A stretch of DNA of 64,000 bases from Mycocentrospora acerina (taxonomy: Eukaryota; Ascomycota; Dothideomycetes; Pleosporales), in assembly GCA_022701365.1 (NCBI GenBank), contig JAKUHH010000090.1:811024-875023 (forward strand). Direction: 5' to 3'. Below, piece by piece: positions 11,679-23,483 of the stretch (its first letter is position 1; every line of letters begins with the position of its first letter). The translations under genes were made by a program, and so were the position numbers. The notes under the pieces are model-generated. The model searched no databases, had not been told where the DNA came from, and saw only the letters and a program-made list of their open reading frames with translations.

Positions 11679-13624
11679 CGAGGATAGGGATGTTGTTGAG
11701 ATGCGAGAGAGAAAGGAAGCGAGTGCTCAGCGTTGGACTTCACCTAACTGACTTGGCAGCTACGATGGAGAGCAGTACAACTAGCTAAACGCACAGGTGA
11801 GAATCAGAAGAGATGATAGAGATATTGATTGGGCAGACTGGCGTGCTTGCTTTTCTGTCCGTAATGAAACCATGCCCATGCGAGCGTGAAGATCACCGTC
11901 CCAACACTTGCATCATTTTGCCATGCGTGGTCGGCAGGCTCGCGCCCATAGTTATGCTAGTCGTGACTAGTAGAGGTTTATCCCCGCGGCGGACGCGTGC
12001 AATGTGTGCACTGTCCCACCTATGGCGGTACGGACAAGTGCAGGCTGAAATTACCAGTAGAGTGCTTTGCCAGCCAACGTCTGCGCAACAAAGCATAGCA
12101 GGGAGTTTTCCCTTGTGCAGTCCATGTTTTTGGTATGCAATGCCATGCATGTTTTGTGCAACGGGGGTACAAGAAGCTCGCTTCCAAAAGAGCGAGCCCT
12201 GTAGCGAGGGCGATCGATTGGCGAGTTTGTCAGAGGGGCATATGCAGCCACGCTGATCGGTGATGGATGCTGCTCGACGGCAAGTGGATATACACTGCCA
12301 TGACCAGAAACAGGTAGGCTGGAAATAATGTTCACATTCGGCGACGTTCAGAAAAGCATTCCGTCCACCAGCGCGCGGCCGCTACCGTATCCGGACCGAC
12401 GATCCCTGCGATTGACGGCGCGACGCACCGACTGGTTGCTAACGCGGCCCGCTTTTCGATCTTCCCTTCCTGTCGCGTATCGTCCCAACTTTTCGTCTCC
12501 TCGGCGGGCAGCTCCTGGGATGTGTTCACCATGTTTCGGTACCCTGGCGCTGGTGCGACAACGTCCGTTGTGGCCAAAGATTGGTTTTTTCGTAGCATTT
12601 CCCCACCACGTCCAAGTGTCACGGACGGCATTCTCCACAGACGTGCTGTTCAGACAACGAAAAATCAGTGGCTGGCACTTGTAGGGTGCATTTCCAATCG
12701 ATGACACCCCCGCACACGGGAGTTGTAGACCACAGTTTCAACCAGCACTGGCAAGCATCCCGGCGTGGATAGAGTGGGACGCCGATCATCTGTGACGACT
12801 CAGCTTTACTGCTTTCGCCAGCCTCCGTGACAGCTCGTGTCCTGTTGTTCACCCTTGTGCACCATTGCGTACCCTGCTTTATTTAGCTGCCAACGCTAAC
12901 ACGAGTCTTCGGAAGCCGTGGCCACGTTGGGACATATGCAAGGTATTTTCCCGCGGCGCCCTACCTAGTTAGCTAAGGAGAAAGCTCAATCTAAGCGGCA
13001 TATTTGCTCGCTCTGCTGACATGTGTACGCCCTCGATGCGGTGTAAGATGCGTCTGCAGCGTTATTGGGGGAAACTAAATTACATCGCAATATCTATGCA
13101 GACTCCTCAGCTGGCCCCAAACCTTGGTCACCCTTGGCATCTCTCATTGAGGCTTTCCCTAGCGTTACACAACTTTCCATAACAGTTCACTCGACTGGAC
13201 GTGACCAATGACCATCGCCCTGATTATAGCTGCCTGAGCTTGGACGCGCATTACCAACGCGACAACCTCTCACATGCAAACACAGGCATGTAACCATTCC
13301 TTCTGAGTGGATCCTATCGTGCAGCTGCTCGCCGATCATATGCGTTGATCACTGCATTGAAGCTGCTAGCAAAGATGATCATGAGCTCAATCCAAATTCG
13401 CTCGCTACCGGGATATCAAGTCGTTGCAAAAGCATGCCAAGTTGAATTAGTTTTTCAAAGCAATAGCCCTCGTGCCAGCCTCTTCTACAGCCCCCTTCCC
13501 TCCTCATGCCTCGCCTACACTTACACCCAAACATACATCAAACTCTTCAACTTATCGCTGCTTGTTCCACCTCTAATTTTTCCCTACCGCAGCGGTTGCA
13601 CATCTTCAAGGTACAATAGACAAG
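11679..13624. promoter_or_regulatory. Shared divergent promoter region, about 1.95 kb
   Basis: This separates the start codons of the DUF2235 gene (-) and the Ppo gene (+), so it must hold both promoters. A pyrimidine-rich stretch at about 13470-13590, just before the Ppo start, is typical of fungal core promoters and 5' leaders. A GC-rich block at about 12330-12710 is open in several frames on both strands, but the frames are unlike any protein I know. I could not identify specific factor sites with confidence. Confidence 0.5.
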
Positions 13625-16600
13625 ATGCCTAGCCAATTACGATCTTTGCTTGGCACAATCAGGAGAAAGCCAACACAAGCGAGTGATGGAAGGTCTGCGG
13701 AGGCCTCCAGCGGTATGAAAGACAACCAAAAAACCGCTATCAGCACCGACATCAAGAACCTTGGTATCAAGAATGCCAAGTTCGCAGTCGAAGCTATCAC
13801 AACTTTAGCCTCTGGCGAGCCTATGAATGACAAGGATCTCCTGCTTGAGAAGGGTGTCGAAATGCTCCAAGGGCTGCCATCAAACAGCGGTCTCGGCGAA
13901 AAGGTAGCCGATGGCTTTATTGCTATGCTCTGGAACGATCTTCCACATCCCACACCCACCATGGCTGGACCTTCTGCTCGATATCGGCGACATGATGGTG
14001 GGGGCAACAGCCCCTGGAATCCTGAGATGGGTAAGGCAGGTTCGCCTTACGCGCGGAACGTACCACCAGTAAAGCCAAAGGGTGAGTAATTGGAATACTC
14101 GAAAGACGTGCGACTGACCCGACCCATTAGGTCCCTGTCTACCTGACGTCGAGGACGTATATGAAGCGCTTTTGAAGCGCAACGGTCCTTTCCGGCCGCA
14201 TCCTTCCGGGCTTAATCGGCTGTTCTTCTCCTTTGCGACAATCGTGATTCACGAGTGCTTCCAGACCTCAAGAAAAGATCCTTGGATCAATGAAACTTCA
14301 AGTTACGTCGATCTCAGCACCCTATACGGCAACACAGAGGTTGAACAGAAACGTGTACGAACATATAACAACGGCTTGATCTACCCCGATTCTATCGCTT
14401 CCGAACGCATTATGATGATGCCTCCGGGCGTGATCGCAGTGCTCCTCATGTTCTCCAGAAATCATAACCACGTTGCAGAATCTTTGTACTCCGTCAACGA
14501 AGATGGCAAATACAAGCCTTGGGATACCCTTGATGAGGCCGGCAAGAAATGGTCAGTATCGCCACTCACATGATTTGATTCAGAGCTGATACAACCCAAC
14601 AGGCAAGACGAAGATATTTTCCAGCTTACGCGTAACATCAACGTCGGTTTCTTCGCATCAGTCGTCCTAAGAGACTATGTCGCAGCCATATTGAACACCC
14701 CGCGCGCAAATTCTGAATGGACGCTCAATCTTGGCAAGGAAATTAAGCAAGGAGGGACCCGTGTTGCACGAGGAACTGGTAGCCACGTATCTGTCGAGTT
14801 TGCTGTTCTATATCACTGGCACGCTGCTCTGAGTGTGGCAGATGACCGATGGATGGAAGACGTCATACGATCCGTCTTTCCGGACCTTGTCTCAGTCGAC
14901 GATGTCACTGTCGAAATGTTCCACAAGGTCATGATGACTTACGGCCATCAATTAATGAACAAACCACCTCGTGAGTGGACTTTTGGGGGTCTCGAAAGAG
15001 GTTCGGACGGAAAGTTCAAGGACAGTGATCTCGCAGAATTGATGAAACAGTGCATCGAGGAGCCTGCACACGCCTTTGGCGCACACGGTACACCGGCCAG
15101 CTTGAGAGTTGTCGATATAATGGGTCAGTTACAGGCACGCAACCTGTTCAATGTGTGCACCTTGAATGAATTCCGCAGGTATCTTAATTTGAAACCTTAC
15201 GAGAACTTTGAAGAGTGGACGGAGGATAAGGATACTGCGCGAGCTGCAGAGCTTCTCTATGGCCATATTGAAAATATGGAGCTGTACCCAGGGTTGATGG
15301 CCGAATGTACAAAACTCCCAATGCCTGGCAGTGGTGTCTGTCCAGGACAGACTTCAGGACGCGGCATTCTTGACGATGCTGTGGCTTTGATAAGAGGCGA
15401 TCGATTCCTCAGCTATGACTTCAACAGTAGCACTCTGACACAATGGGGTGCTGCATTGTTGTCTGAAACAACTCCAGGTGCCTATGGCGGTGTCTACCCC
15501 AGACTGATTTTCCAAGGTCTTCCTGGCGCATTCACCGGCACCTCAACATATGCCCTTCTACCTTTCTATACTCCTGAAGCTGCTAGGGGTATCCTAAAGG
15601 GCAATAATGTTCTCGAGAAGTACGATCTCAAGCGACCATCCAACGAGAACGACATTGTCAGTGTTCAAACTCAAGAAGGTTGCAAGAAAGTGTTTGAAGA
15701 TCGTGACAGCTTCGTAGTTATGTATCAAGCGGCAATTCGCAATTGTACCGCTGGTCACGACTTTTTGATCGGCTGGGACGACGCAAAGAGACACGACGAG
15801 CGATCTAACATTTTGCACAAAATCTTCTTCGAGGAGGGTTTCGAGAAGAACATCAACGAATTTTTCAGCTCGAATGTCAGGCGCCTTATTCAGAAGAACT
15901 CAGTTCGAGGACCCAAGGGAAGGAAATCCATTAATATCGTCCGGGATGTAACAAACATCACACCCATTCTCTGGCTTGCTGAGAGGTTTGCTCTCCCTCT
16001 CAAGACTAAGGAACATCCCCGAGGTATCTTAACCCTTTACGAGGCCTTTACTGCCTACCTCGTGCTCTTCATGTATCAGAGTTTCAACATCATGCCAGCC
16101 AACGAGTGGAAGCTGAAAGAAGGAGCGATGAAAGCTGCAGCACCGTTGCGCTCCATCTTTGAAACCCATCTCAAGACGCAAACTGGCAGGATGGAGGGTC
16201 TCGTTGACTGGATGGCGAAGGGCAGTGCATTCGAGGTTGGACCCCATGCTGATCGCATCTACAAGGCACTTGCGGCGACCAAACTTCCTATTGGCGACCA
16301 GGTTGGAGACTGCATAGGCATGGGTGCTCCTGTTGCTGGCAATATTACACAGCAAGCTTCGCTCCTGATTGACCTGTATCTCAAACCAGAGTATGAACAG
16401 TACAAGAACCGTATAATCGAACTTGCGCACATGGACCCTGATGTTTCGGATCGCGAGCTTCAGGGCTTTGTCTATGAAGGTATGCGCCATGTCGGCGTCG
16501 TCCCAGGTCTGCCTCGTGTCGCAACCAGGGATATCACAGTGATGGATGGCGTTCGTGGCCCAGTTGAGATCAAAAAGGGACACACAATCCTGGTCGCAAC

Positions 16601-17102
16601 CTCCAAGGCTGCAATGGATCCTATTGCGTTCCCTAATCCCGAGATCCTGAACCCACACCGTTCATTCAAGGAGTATACCCTCCTCGGTCACGGTCTGCAC
16701 TTTTGTTTCGGTGCCCGTCTTGTCGGTCCATCCATCGCCGCGACATTGCGTGAGGTCTTCAAGCTGAAGAATGTGCGCCGCGCACCCGGAAAGCAGGGCC
16801 GATTCACGATCACGGAAGCAAAGCTAGCTGGAATCACCATGAGACATTACATTGATGCCAATTCCAAGGAGAGCCCCATTCCAACAAGTCTTACACTTCA
16901 TTACGATGATGAGACTGTTGCGACCGGTATTAACGGGTCGGCCCATGGTGTCAATGGTGTGAACTCTAGTAACGCTGTCAACGTGAATAAAACAAATGGT
17001 GTTAATACTTACACGAACGGTGTTGACGGACAAACTAACGGTGCCAAGACATACACAAATGGTACCAACGGCAATGCGTATGCAAATGTTAGTGGTCATT
17101 AG
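13625..17102 (+). CDS. Psi-producing oxygenase-like fatty-acid dioxygenase/P450 fusion (Ppo family), three exons
   Basis: The exons are 13625-14081, 14131-14551 and 14603-17102, with introns of 49 and 51 nt, giving 1125 residues, the usual length for the family. Ppo enzymes oxygenate oleic and linoleic acid to hydroperoxides with an N-terminal heme peroxidase-type domain and rearrange them with a C-terminal P450 domain. The products (psi factors) tune sporulation and host interaction. Here the distal heme His193 lies in FATIVIHECFQTS, and the catalytic Tyr363 and proximal His366 in LYHWHAALS. The P450 part keeps Asn873 and Gln876 in AGNITQQASL and the heme-ligand Cys994 in LLGHGLHFCFGARL, so both halves look catalytically competent. 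This argues against a PpoC-type member lacking the Cys ligand. The last 50 or so residues are a repetitive Asn/Gly/Val/Thr tail. Family is certain; product regiochemistry cannot be read off. Confidence 0.95.
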
Positions 17103-18186
17103 GAGCGATGTTCTGTGTTGAGAAGTTTAATGTGTGGCGATTGACTTGTCCGTTATACCCACGAGCGTTTGCAGACAGACTGAAGGATTCCTCTGATGGC
17201 ATTTAATTTAGTAATGGTCATTGTCGGTTAATAAAGGAAATGATGTGTAACTAATGTCTCATGATCTCTGCATACTCGTGTCACAACATCTTTGTGTGAT
17301 AACTGGTTGACAAAGTGCTTGTCGTTATCCATGCTTTTTTATGGTCGTATCAAAATCTTTGACGAAAGACTTCGGGGCAAAGATTGGCCAGTTGCGGATA
17401 AAATGCGCAAAGATTAGTCAAGGAAAAGGTTGGGAGGCTCAATTGAAAGCTTACCCGCACAATAGGCACTTTTATGACGTACATTTTGGTTTCTCTTGCC
17501 AAGTGTACTTATAATCAACCCCAGATGATGTCATTAATTGTGTATGCCCCTTGCATAAACTTACTTTGCTGAGTTCGTATTATGGTCAACCGTGAACATC
17601 CTCTTTCCAATTTCGTATTTTCCCTACGACTCCCGAAGAAACTTTTTTCTTTCTTCGATATCAGCTTCACAGGTCTGTCCTGTGACGTTATCTTCTTTGT
17701 CCTCTCTCTGGCACCGGCTTTGACGTCCCTCATTACACAAAACCCCATCTTGTATTCATAACTGTAATCGCGTCGTCGGTGTACACTGGAAATAGGTTGA
17801 AGACTATCCAATTCCAATCTCTGGTGTCTCATATGCCAACCATATTGAGTAAGTAGCTGGAAACTTAATATTGGAAGACTGGGTGGAGTTGGTTGCCATT
17901 TACATCGAATGGCCCAGTCGACATAGCTTTACGAAGTCCGCTACGGAATTCATCCGATCGGTATTGATTGATGGCAGGTTGACAACATCAATGATGCGCC
18001 TTCCGTGATGTACAGCGTGTGGTAAATCGGCACGCGAGCCGTGAAACTCGAGCTTCAAAGTATTTATAGTTCACTTCATGGAGAGCGACTCGACTTATAA
18101 GAAGTCGTCTGCTTATCGTCGTCCTTATGGAGAGCAAATCGGCCATGCTGAGTTTTGTTTCATCCAATGTTGTGCTTGTCCTGTCC
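17103..18186. other. Intergenic, about 1.1 kb, between convergent genes
   Basis: This holds the 3' flanks of the Ppo gene (+) and the DUF7703-like gene (-). A 105-codon frame on the minus strand (17515-17832) shows no domain or signal peptide, and I take it as chance. Nothing else was seen apart from the AATAAA listed separately. Confidence 0.5.
17230..17235 (+). terminator. Polyadenylation-signal-like AATAAA after the Ppo gene
   Basis: AATAAA lies about 128 nt after the Ppo stop codon, a sensible distance for a fungal 3' UTR. No cleavage-site data are available. Confidence 0.35.
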
Positions 18187-19557
18187 CTAGTTAGTCCGAT
18201 AGTCTCCAAGCACACATACGTGGCATATCTCTCTCACCATTTCCTGATCAATCCAAGTTCCACGGTTACCCACTACTCTTCTCTTCCTTCTCTCTCGCGC
18301 CTCCTCTTCGGACGTCTCCCATCTTCCGTCTCTGCCTAATCTCGCCTGAGAAGCCTGTTGCGCGTGTGTCAGGTCGGTGTGAATCTGACTTGGATCCACG
18401 AACTCTGGAAAGTTAGTAAGATTTGTGCCATTACTGATGCCCCCTAGGCTATGGTTTCCTCCCCAAGTAGCTGGGCTGGAAGTCTTTCTAGAATTCGATT
18501 TTTCGAGCGTTAATCCAGTCGATGTTCCTCTTGGCTCGAAATTGACTCGCTGATTTGCGCTGTTGTTCGAGTCGGAATGAATGCGTACGAGCTGCACCAA
18601 TTTCCCCAAAACAGCAAATTCTAGTTTGAGCTTGATCGAATATATAGCGCCTTTGAGTGAGGTTTCGATTAGGTATAGATTCGCAAACTCGACGCCCAAG
18701 AGGGCGAGGTCCATGACAATTATGAGAACGTTGATGGCAAGCAGTTGGTACATTGTTTTTCTCACACCCGCAGTCTTCAACTGTCCATGCTCTGCGATCA
18801 CATCATTAAAACTCCGTCCATCGCCTTGAACCGATTCTGAGAGACGCAACAGTCGAACTGTCTCACGAATGTAGATGGCAGAGAGTATGAATTCCTGGAT
18901 GAAAAACCCTACCATCTGAATCTTCTCCATGATGGAATAGCCACGTACAAAACGAGCGAGTGTAGTTTCAGTGAGTGAATTCGAGTTGGATCCGAACGTC
19001 AGGACAGTGGTGGTGGAGTGTAGGAGTACAGCGTTGATGATTATCATGTATAGAGTCCATCGGAGAACACGTCGCGAGGCGGTAACGAGATGGAGTCGTG
19101 ACCAGAGAACGACAGATTGGCCCGATACCATAGCATACCATCCTAAAGTAAGTAGCACAACGGCGACGTAGCCGACATTCTGATTTGGGTCCAGAATTTG
19201 GAAAAATTTGATCAAAAATCCTAGTGCATATAGAACAACACCAAAAGCGGATACAACGAGACTCCAGAAATAGACACCGCGAAATCGCTGAAACGTGACC
19301 AGTATAAGGACAAGGAGTTCAACAGCATTATACAGTGCAAGACCCAAGAGAAAAGCTAGTATGATCTTGAGGCTGAGAGAATCACCCGTGTAGCCTGCAC
19401 GAGAGAAATTGTTAATCAGAACATAATCACGATTTAAACACAACATACCTCCCGTGATTCCCGCCCCGGCAGACCCAAGAGCACCTTGTGCTGGTGCTGA
19501 TTCCAAAGCGAGTACAGAGTTTGTAACACTTGGAGCCGCGCTGGTGGAGGGTTCCAT
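18187..19557 (-). CDS. DUF7703-like multispan fungal membrane protein, two exons
   Basis: The exons are 19557-19449 and 19394-18187, giving 438 residues. The intervening 54 nt starts GTATGT and ends CTCGTGCAG with an internal GATTAAC branch-like site. Because 54 is divisible by three and has no stop, the frame also reads straight through (456 residues), but splicing gives a direct ITGGYTGDS join into the first membrane segment, which fits the family better. About six to seven hydrophobic segments cover residues 45-300, including LALYNAVELLVLILVTF and the FWSLVVSAFGVVLYALGF region. A polar tail of about 130 residues is presumably cytosolic, with an RRKRR cluster. I know this type as a fungal family of unknown function with a receptor-like layout. 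It is neither transporter-like nor CFEM-bearing. Confidence 0.78.
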   Translation of the reverse strand: MEPSTSAAPSVTNSVLALESAPAQGALGSAGAGITGGMLCLNRDYVLINNFSRAGYTGDSLSLKIILAFLLGLALYNAVELLVLILVTFQRFRGVYFWSLVVSAFGVVLYALGFLIKFFQILDPNQNVGYVAVVLLTLGWYAMVSGQSVVLWSRLHLVTASRRVLRWTLYMIIINAVLLHSTTTVLTFGSNSNSLTETTLARFVRGYSIMEKIQMVGFFIQEFILSAIYIRETVRLLRLSESVQGDGRSFNDVIAEHGQLKTAGVRKTMYQLLAINVLIIVMDLALLGVEFANLYLIETSLKGAIYSIKLKLEFAVLGKLVQLVRIHSDSNNSANQRVNFEPRGTSTGLTLEKSNSRKTSSPATWGGNHSLGGISNGTNLTNFPEFVDPSQIHTDLTHAQQASQARLGRDGRWETSEEEARERRKRRVVGNRGTWIDQEMVREICHVCVLGDYRTN

Positions 19558-20206
19558 CGTGTGTCTCCGTCCGAGAATTATGTGCTACTGCACGCACATT
19601 GTCTGCTTACTCTGCCAAGCGCAACGTACTTTCAGATAGCGATTGTCAAGTGCTGCCCTTTCGTCGCTCTCTCCGCGGGAATAGTTCGTGGTAGGTTCGA
19701 AGGATTTAGGGGCGACTTTTGTGGAGAAAAAGACAGGACGCATGTTTACGCTTGCTCGTCGCGCATCTTCGTGTTCGGCCCATTAATTCGGATAGCAAGG
19801 ATGACGTTTGCGATACATGCAGCTAACGGCACTAAGTTAGGGGTTGGGTTGATATTAGTGTTCACAACAAGTGACTAGGAGCGCTTTTTGACGTGCAAAC
19901 TCAGTCTTTCATTTCTTCAATACGGAAAAATTATGACATCTCAGCTCAGAGAAAGGGGCACGCAATTCAGGCTATCGTGAACATGTACTGTTCGATACTC
20001 TGCAGAGTCACGGAGTTCACCGCGATGAAGCTATTTAAAAAAAACCCAAAAGTAGCACCGAGGCGGCGGCACTTGAACAACGTCTGGGAACAAGGGTGCA
20101 GATCAAACATGACAACGGTGCTATTCTCGGCGCAGTAAATTCGAGCAGTGCCCTTCCAACCTCCTCATCCATAACAGCAACAGTTGTTCAAATTCCAACA
20201 ACTCAA
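19558..20206. other. Intergenic, about 650 bp
   Basis: This is the upstream region of the DUF7703-like gene and the 3' flank of the DUF7029/DUF7223-like gene, both on the minus strand. Short plus-strand frames are open but look like chance. I see no defined element. Confidence 0.5.
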
Positions 20207-22126
20207 CTAACTGTAGCGTGCCAGCCTTCCTCTCACTACCTTCTGTGATTCTGTGGTACACGTCGCGGAAGGAGGGTTTCTGGCAGATGTGGTACCTGTT
20301 ACAACGATCGGCGCATTTGTGGTCAAACTGCCAGGACTGCGTGTCGAGGTCGATCCCACGCCAATCGCTGAGGTCTCAATGATTGGGTACAGTGTCGCCA
20401 AAGACTTTCTCGTCGACTCTGGCTCAGCGATGATTACTGTTGATGGAGTTGCCTCAACCTGAGAATGTGAAATGACCATCGTAGTAGGCTTTGCGGCTTT
20501 GTCTCCAAACGGCATGCAAGTGGAGAAGAGCGGCCATGCGGTCTCAAAGATATCTTTCTTGAAATCGGGCGCTTTGTTAATCTGTCCAGCGTTGAGATTG
20601 ACATTAATCCCCACAACTGCATCAATATCAACACCCAGTGTCTGTTGGGTATTACAAACACCATTTGTATCGAAGAGTCCAGACATTTGAGCTTCGATGT
20701 AGGGGAGCTGAGCATCTACACCTGCTTGGTAGCCCCATGCTAATTGGGTCAGCGCGACGAGGACTTGATACGTGGAAAGAGAGCTGGCGACTTACTACCA
20801 AACGCTTCCGCCTTGATCTGGATACCAAGTTCAGTCCAAGCTCGAACGTTCCCCTTAACCTTTGCGCTGACGTGAGGAGGGACATGCTCGAAATGCGGGA
20901 TCCAACTCTTGATGCTGTTATTTGAAGGGTGGAGAAGATTTACCATTATCTCAGCATCGTCTCCTACCACTGCCTTTGCGCCAATACTCATCTCACCAGT
21001 ACCTTGGATGGCGGATGTTCCCACATGAACGCCCATCGTCACGTACGGACCAATCTCAAGTATCCCCGCAATACTGAGCGCGTGGACCGGTATCTCAATC
21101 TCAGGCTGCAGACTCCATTCCAATGCCTTACCGAGCGTTCCGTCGAGGGTCAACGAAAGCATCATAAGAGCGTGGACACCTTCAGGCTGAATGTTCAGAG
21201 CCATGTCAGGAACAAGACCAGGCTTTTTCTCAATATCAAGGTCGACGACAATAGATCCGCCAGTACTGATCTCTGCGTCGATGCTAAGATCAAGACCGTA
21301 TGTCTCAGGGGAGCTTTTTTTGTACGAAAAAAGATTCTGTTTGAATTTTGATGTTATGGCCATGGTAGTCTCAGTCTCGTTTCGACGATGGAGATGTGCA
21401 TTAGTAATGCTCGCCGTGGACGGATTAACGCGCTCATGACCGAGGTGCAGCTTGAACTCTTGCGCAACATCTTGCCACGGTTTCTCCTCTGCTACAACAT
21501 ACGCAGTAAGTTTTAGTTCGTCAAATGAGATGGAGCTGACGTGATATGGGGAGCGATTATCGCCACTATAACACTGGTCGGGCTCTGTGACAAGCGTGAA
21601 GTGGTTGATATCAGCATCGTCCACCCACTTCCACGCAGACTGAGCATAAGTGAACGAGTCTTTGTCACTAAACTCAAAAACCATAGGTTTACCAGCGCCA
21701 CCGCAGTCAATAGATTTGAGTCGTTTGGCGAAGTTCTCGACTGGTAAAATCAACTCGTCATCACCGGGAGCACTGAGTGTAAAATTTGCTACATATATGT
21801 TGTTGCCAGCTTGGACGTTGTCAGTCATAGCAACAAGTTAATCTGAAAAGCGTACCATATGCTCCCCAGAAGAAGTTGCTTTTCTTTGAGGGGTCAAAGC
21901 AACCATTTCCAGGAGCCTCGCGCCTCAACGAACGGCCGTGGGTGAGCAGACTAGGATCAGAAATGGGTATGAGGCTTAGAGAAGGCACATCATGCGTTCT
22001 TTTGCGGTGAATTTGATCAGTAGGCGAGAGTTTCGAGGCTGGTATGAGTACTGCAGCAGTAGCAGCATCGAATGCAAAACTGAAAAGAAGAGCAATCTCT
22101 AACAGACTGCGAGAAGAAGAGAACAT
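20207..22126 (-). CDS. Secreted protein with DUF7029/DUF7223-like domains, three exons
   Basis: The exons are 22126-21856, 21809-20796 and 20739-20207, giving 605 residues. Introns are 46 nt (with CTGAC) and 56 nt (GTAAGT donor, CTGAC branch). The second donor could also lie four bases upstream (GTAGTA) with a changed residue at the join. The start ATG at 22126 gives a clear signal peptide, LLEIALLFSFAFDAATA. Residues 92-230 carry a Cys-containing beta-rich domain (FTYAQSAWKWVDDADINHF), and residues 250-520 a second beta-rich domain with repeated GxxVTMGVHVG-type strands. A Ser/Thr-rich tail then ends without an obvious membrane anchor. This matches, from memory, a fungal secreted architecture annotated DUF7029 plus DUF7223, seen next to cell-wall proteins. 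No catalytic residues are known for it, so I give no function. Confidence 0.72.
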
Positions 22127-23483
22127 GATGAAAGAAAGGAGCGTATGATTGTAAGGACTGTTGAAAAATGAATGGTTTTGGTCACAAACTGCAACCGATG
22201 ACAAAGAGTATGAGAGGAATTTCAAAAGAGCGACGAAGCCGAGATTCGGGAATCAAGAGAAGACTTGGACCCAGCCTGGAGAAAACCGCCAGCGAATATT
22301 GTCGACTTTTGTATGTCAAACTTCATCGAGTTCAGCCCTTGGGATCCAAGGCCGCAGCTCGGGCAAATCTGTTCCAGACACCCCATGTGATATTTAAGCA
22401 TTCGGCTTTTTTCTTGTCACCCTCCCAAACGGGTAGTCAGATGAAGATAAGACCCTCCCATAGCGTGAGTAGTGGATCTGAGTTTAGCAATAAAACCATC
22501 CTTCGTGTCGGAGGTAGAACAACTGTGTCTTGTCAGTACAAATTTCATTCACAATTCAGTGGGCTAGTAAAACCTGCCCCTGTATGGCGAATATGGAAGG
22601 AGACCATGTGTTGTCGAATGAGTCGGCCAGTGTATCGATCCCCTCAGTCTGTGAGCTAGTAAGGGCCTGACATTAGTCTGATGTGTGGAGGATGTTGATG
22701 GGAAAGGTTACCCACAATCGTGCTGTTAGCAAAAGAACTGTGCATCCAATCGTCAACCATGGCACTTGTGAGTATAGGCTTGTCGACAATCTGCAGGTAC
22801 TGACAAACATGGCAAATTCGGACGATAAAGAAGAAATTGCTATCTCCTAGAAGACTTCAGAATTCCAGCAATGCGTTTGACAACCAGGCGCAATTTGCTA
22901 GAAGTCGGATACGCTGCCGAGGGTTCCTATGAGGCCTGTGGATTCGAGAAAACCAGAGTCAAGGACAAGCACATGAAAGAGAGGACACAGACCCAATACA
23001 TAGGGCCGACGAAAAACTCGTGCAACATGCAACCCAGTCCGTCAGGGGCGTCAAGTTGAGTGTGCTGGAAGAGTCATGATGGTGAATGGTGCACGGAGCA
23101 CGGGCACTTTTGTGATTGCAGCGGCTTGTAGGTTGCCTTAAATTGATGCACCCCCTGCCCCCCCGCTTCCAACGTCTGCTGTCCTTTTCTCAACCCCCAG
23201 TGCAGCGCCCCATGGTCGTGCAAACGAATCACTGCTTTTAAAACTAGTAAATAAGCAAAGTTTCAAACGCATGCGTATGGCGCTCGCGTCGGCGCCGGCA
23301 CGCTTGCTCATCATCAACCAAGGAGGGAGTGAAGCAGGGGCACGCGGGAAGAATGCTTTTGTGGGATTCTGGTATAGTCCACAAACAGAAAATTGCTACG
23401 CAGACCCCTGAGCCAGTGCACCTTAAGTAGCGAGTTGCTGTAGGTATAATTTGATCCTTTATTCAATTTTTCTCTTCAACACG
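22127..23483. other. Intergenic, about 1.36 kb, divergent promoters
   Basis: This is the divergent region between the DUF7029/DUF7223-like gene (-) and the small secreted protein gene (+). A plus-strand frame of 163 codons (22168-22659) overlaps the first gene's upstream region, but it has no domain, is low in plausible codon choice and was not accepted. No other element was recognised. Confidence 0.5.

Noticed and set aside
12328..12852. Overlapping frames of 77-119 codons on both strands between the DUF2235 and Ppo genes
   Set aside because: Being open in several frames at once is explained by GC-rich composition. None shows a domain, signal peptide or splice-linked neighbour.
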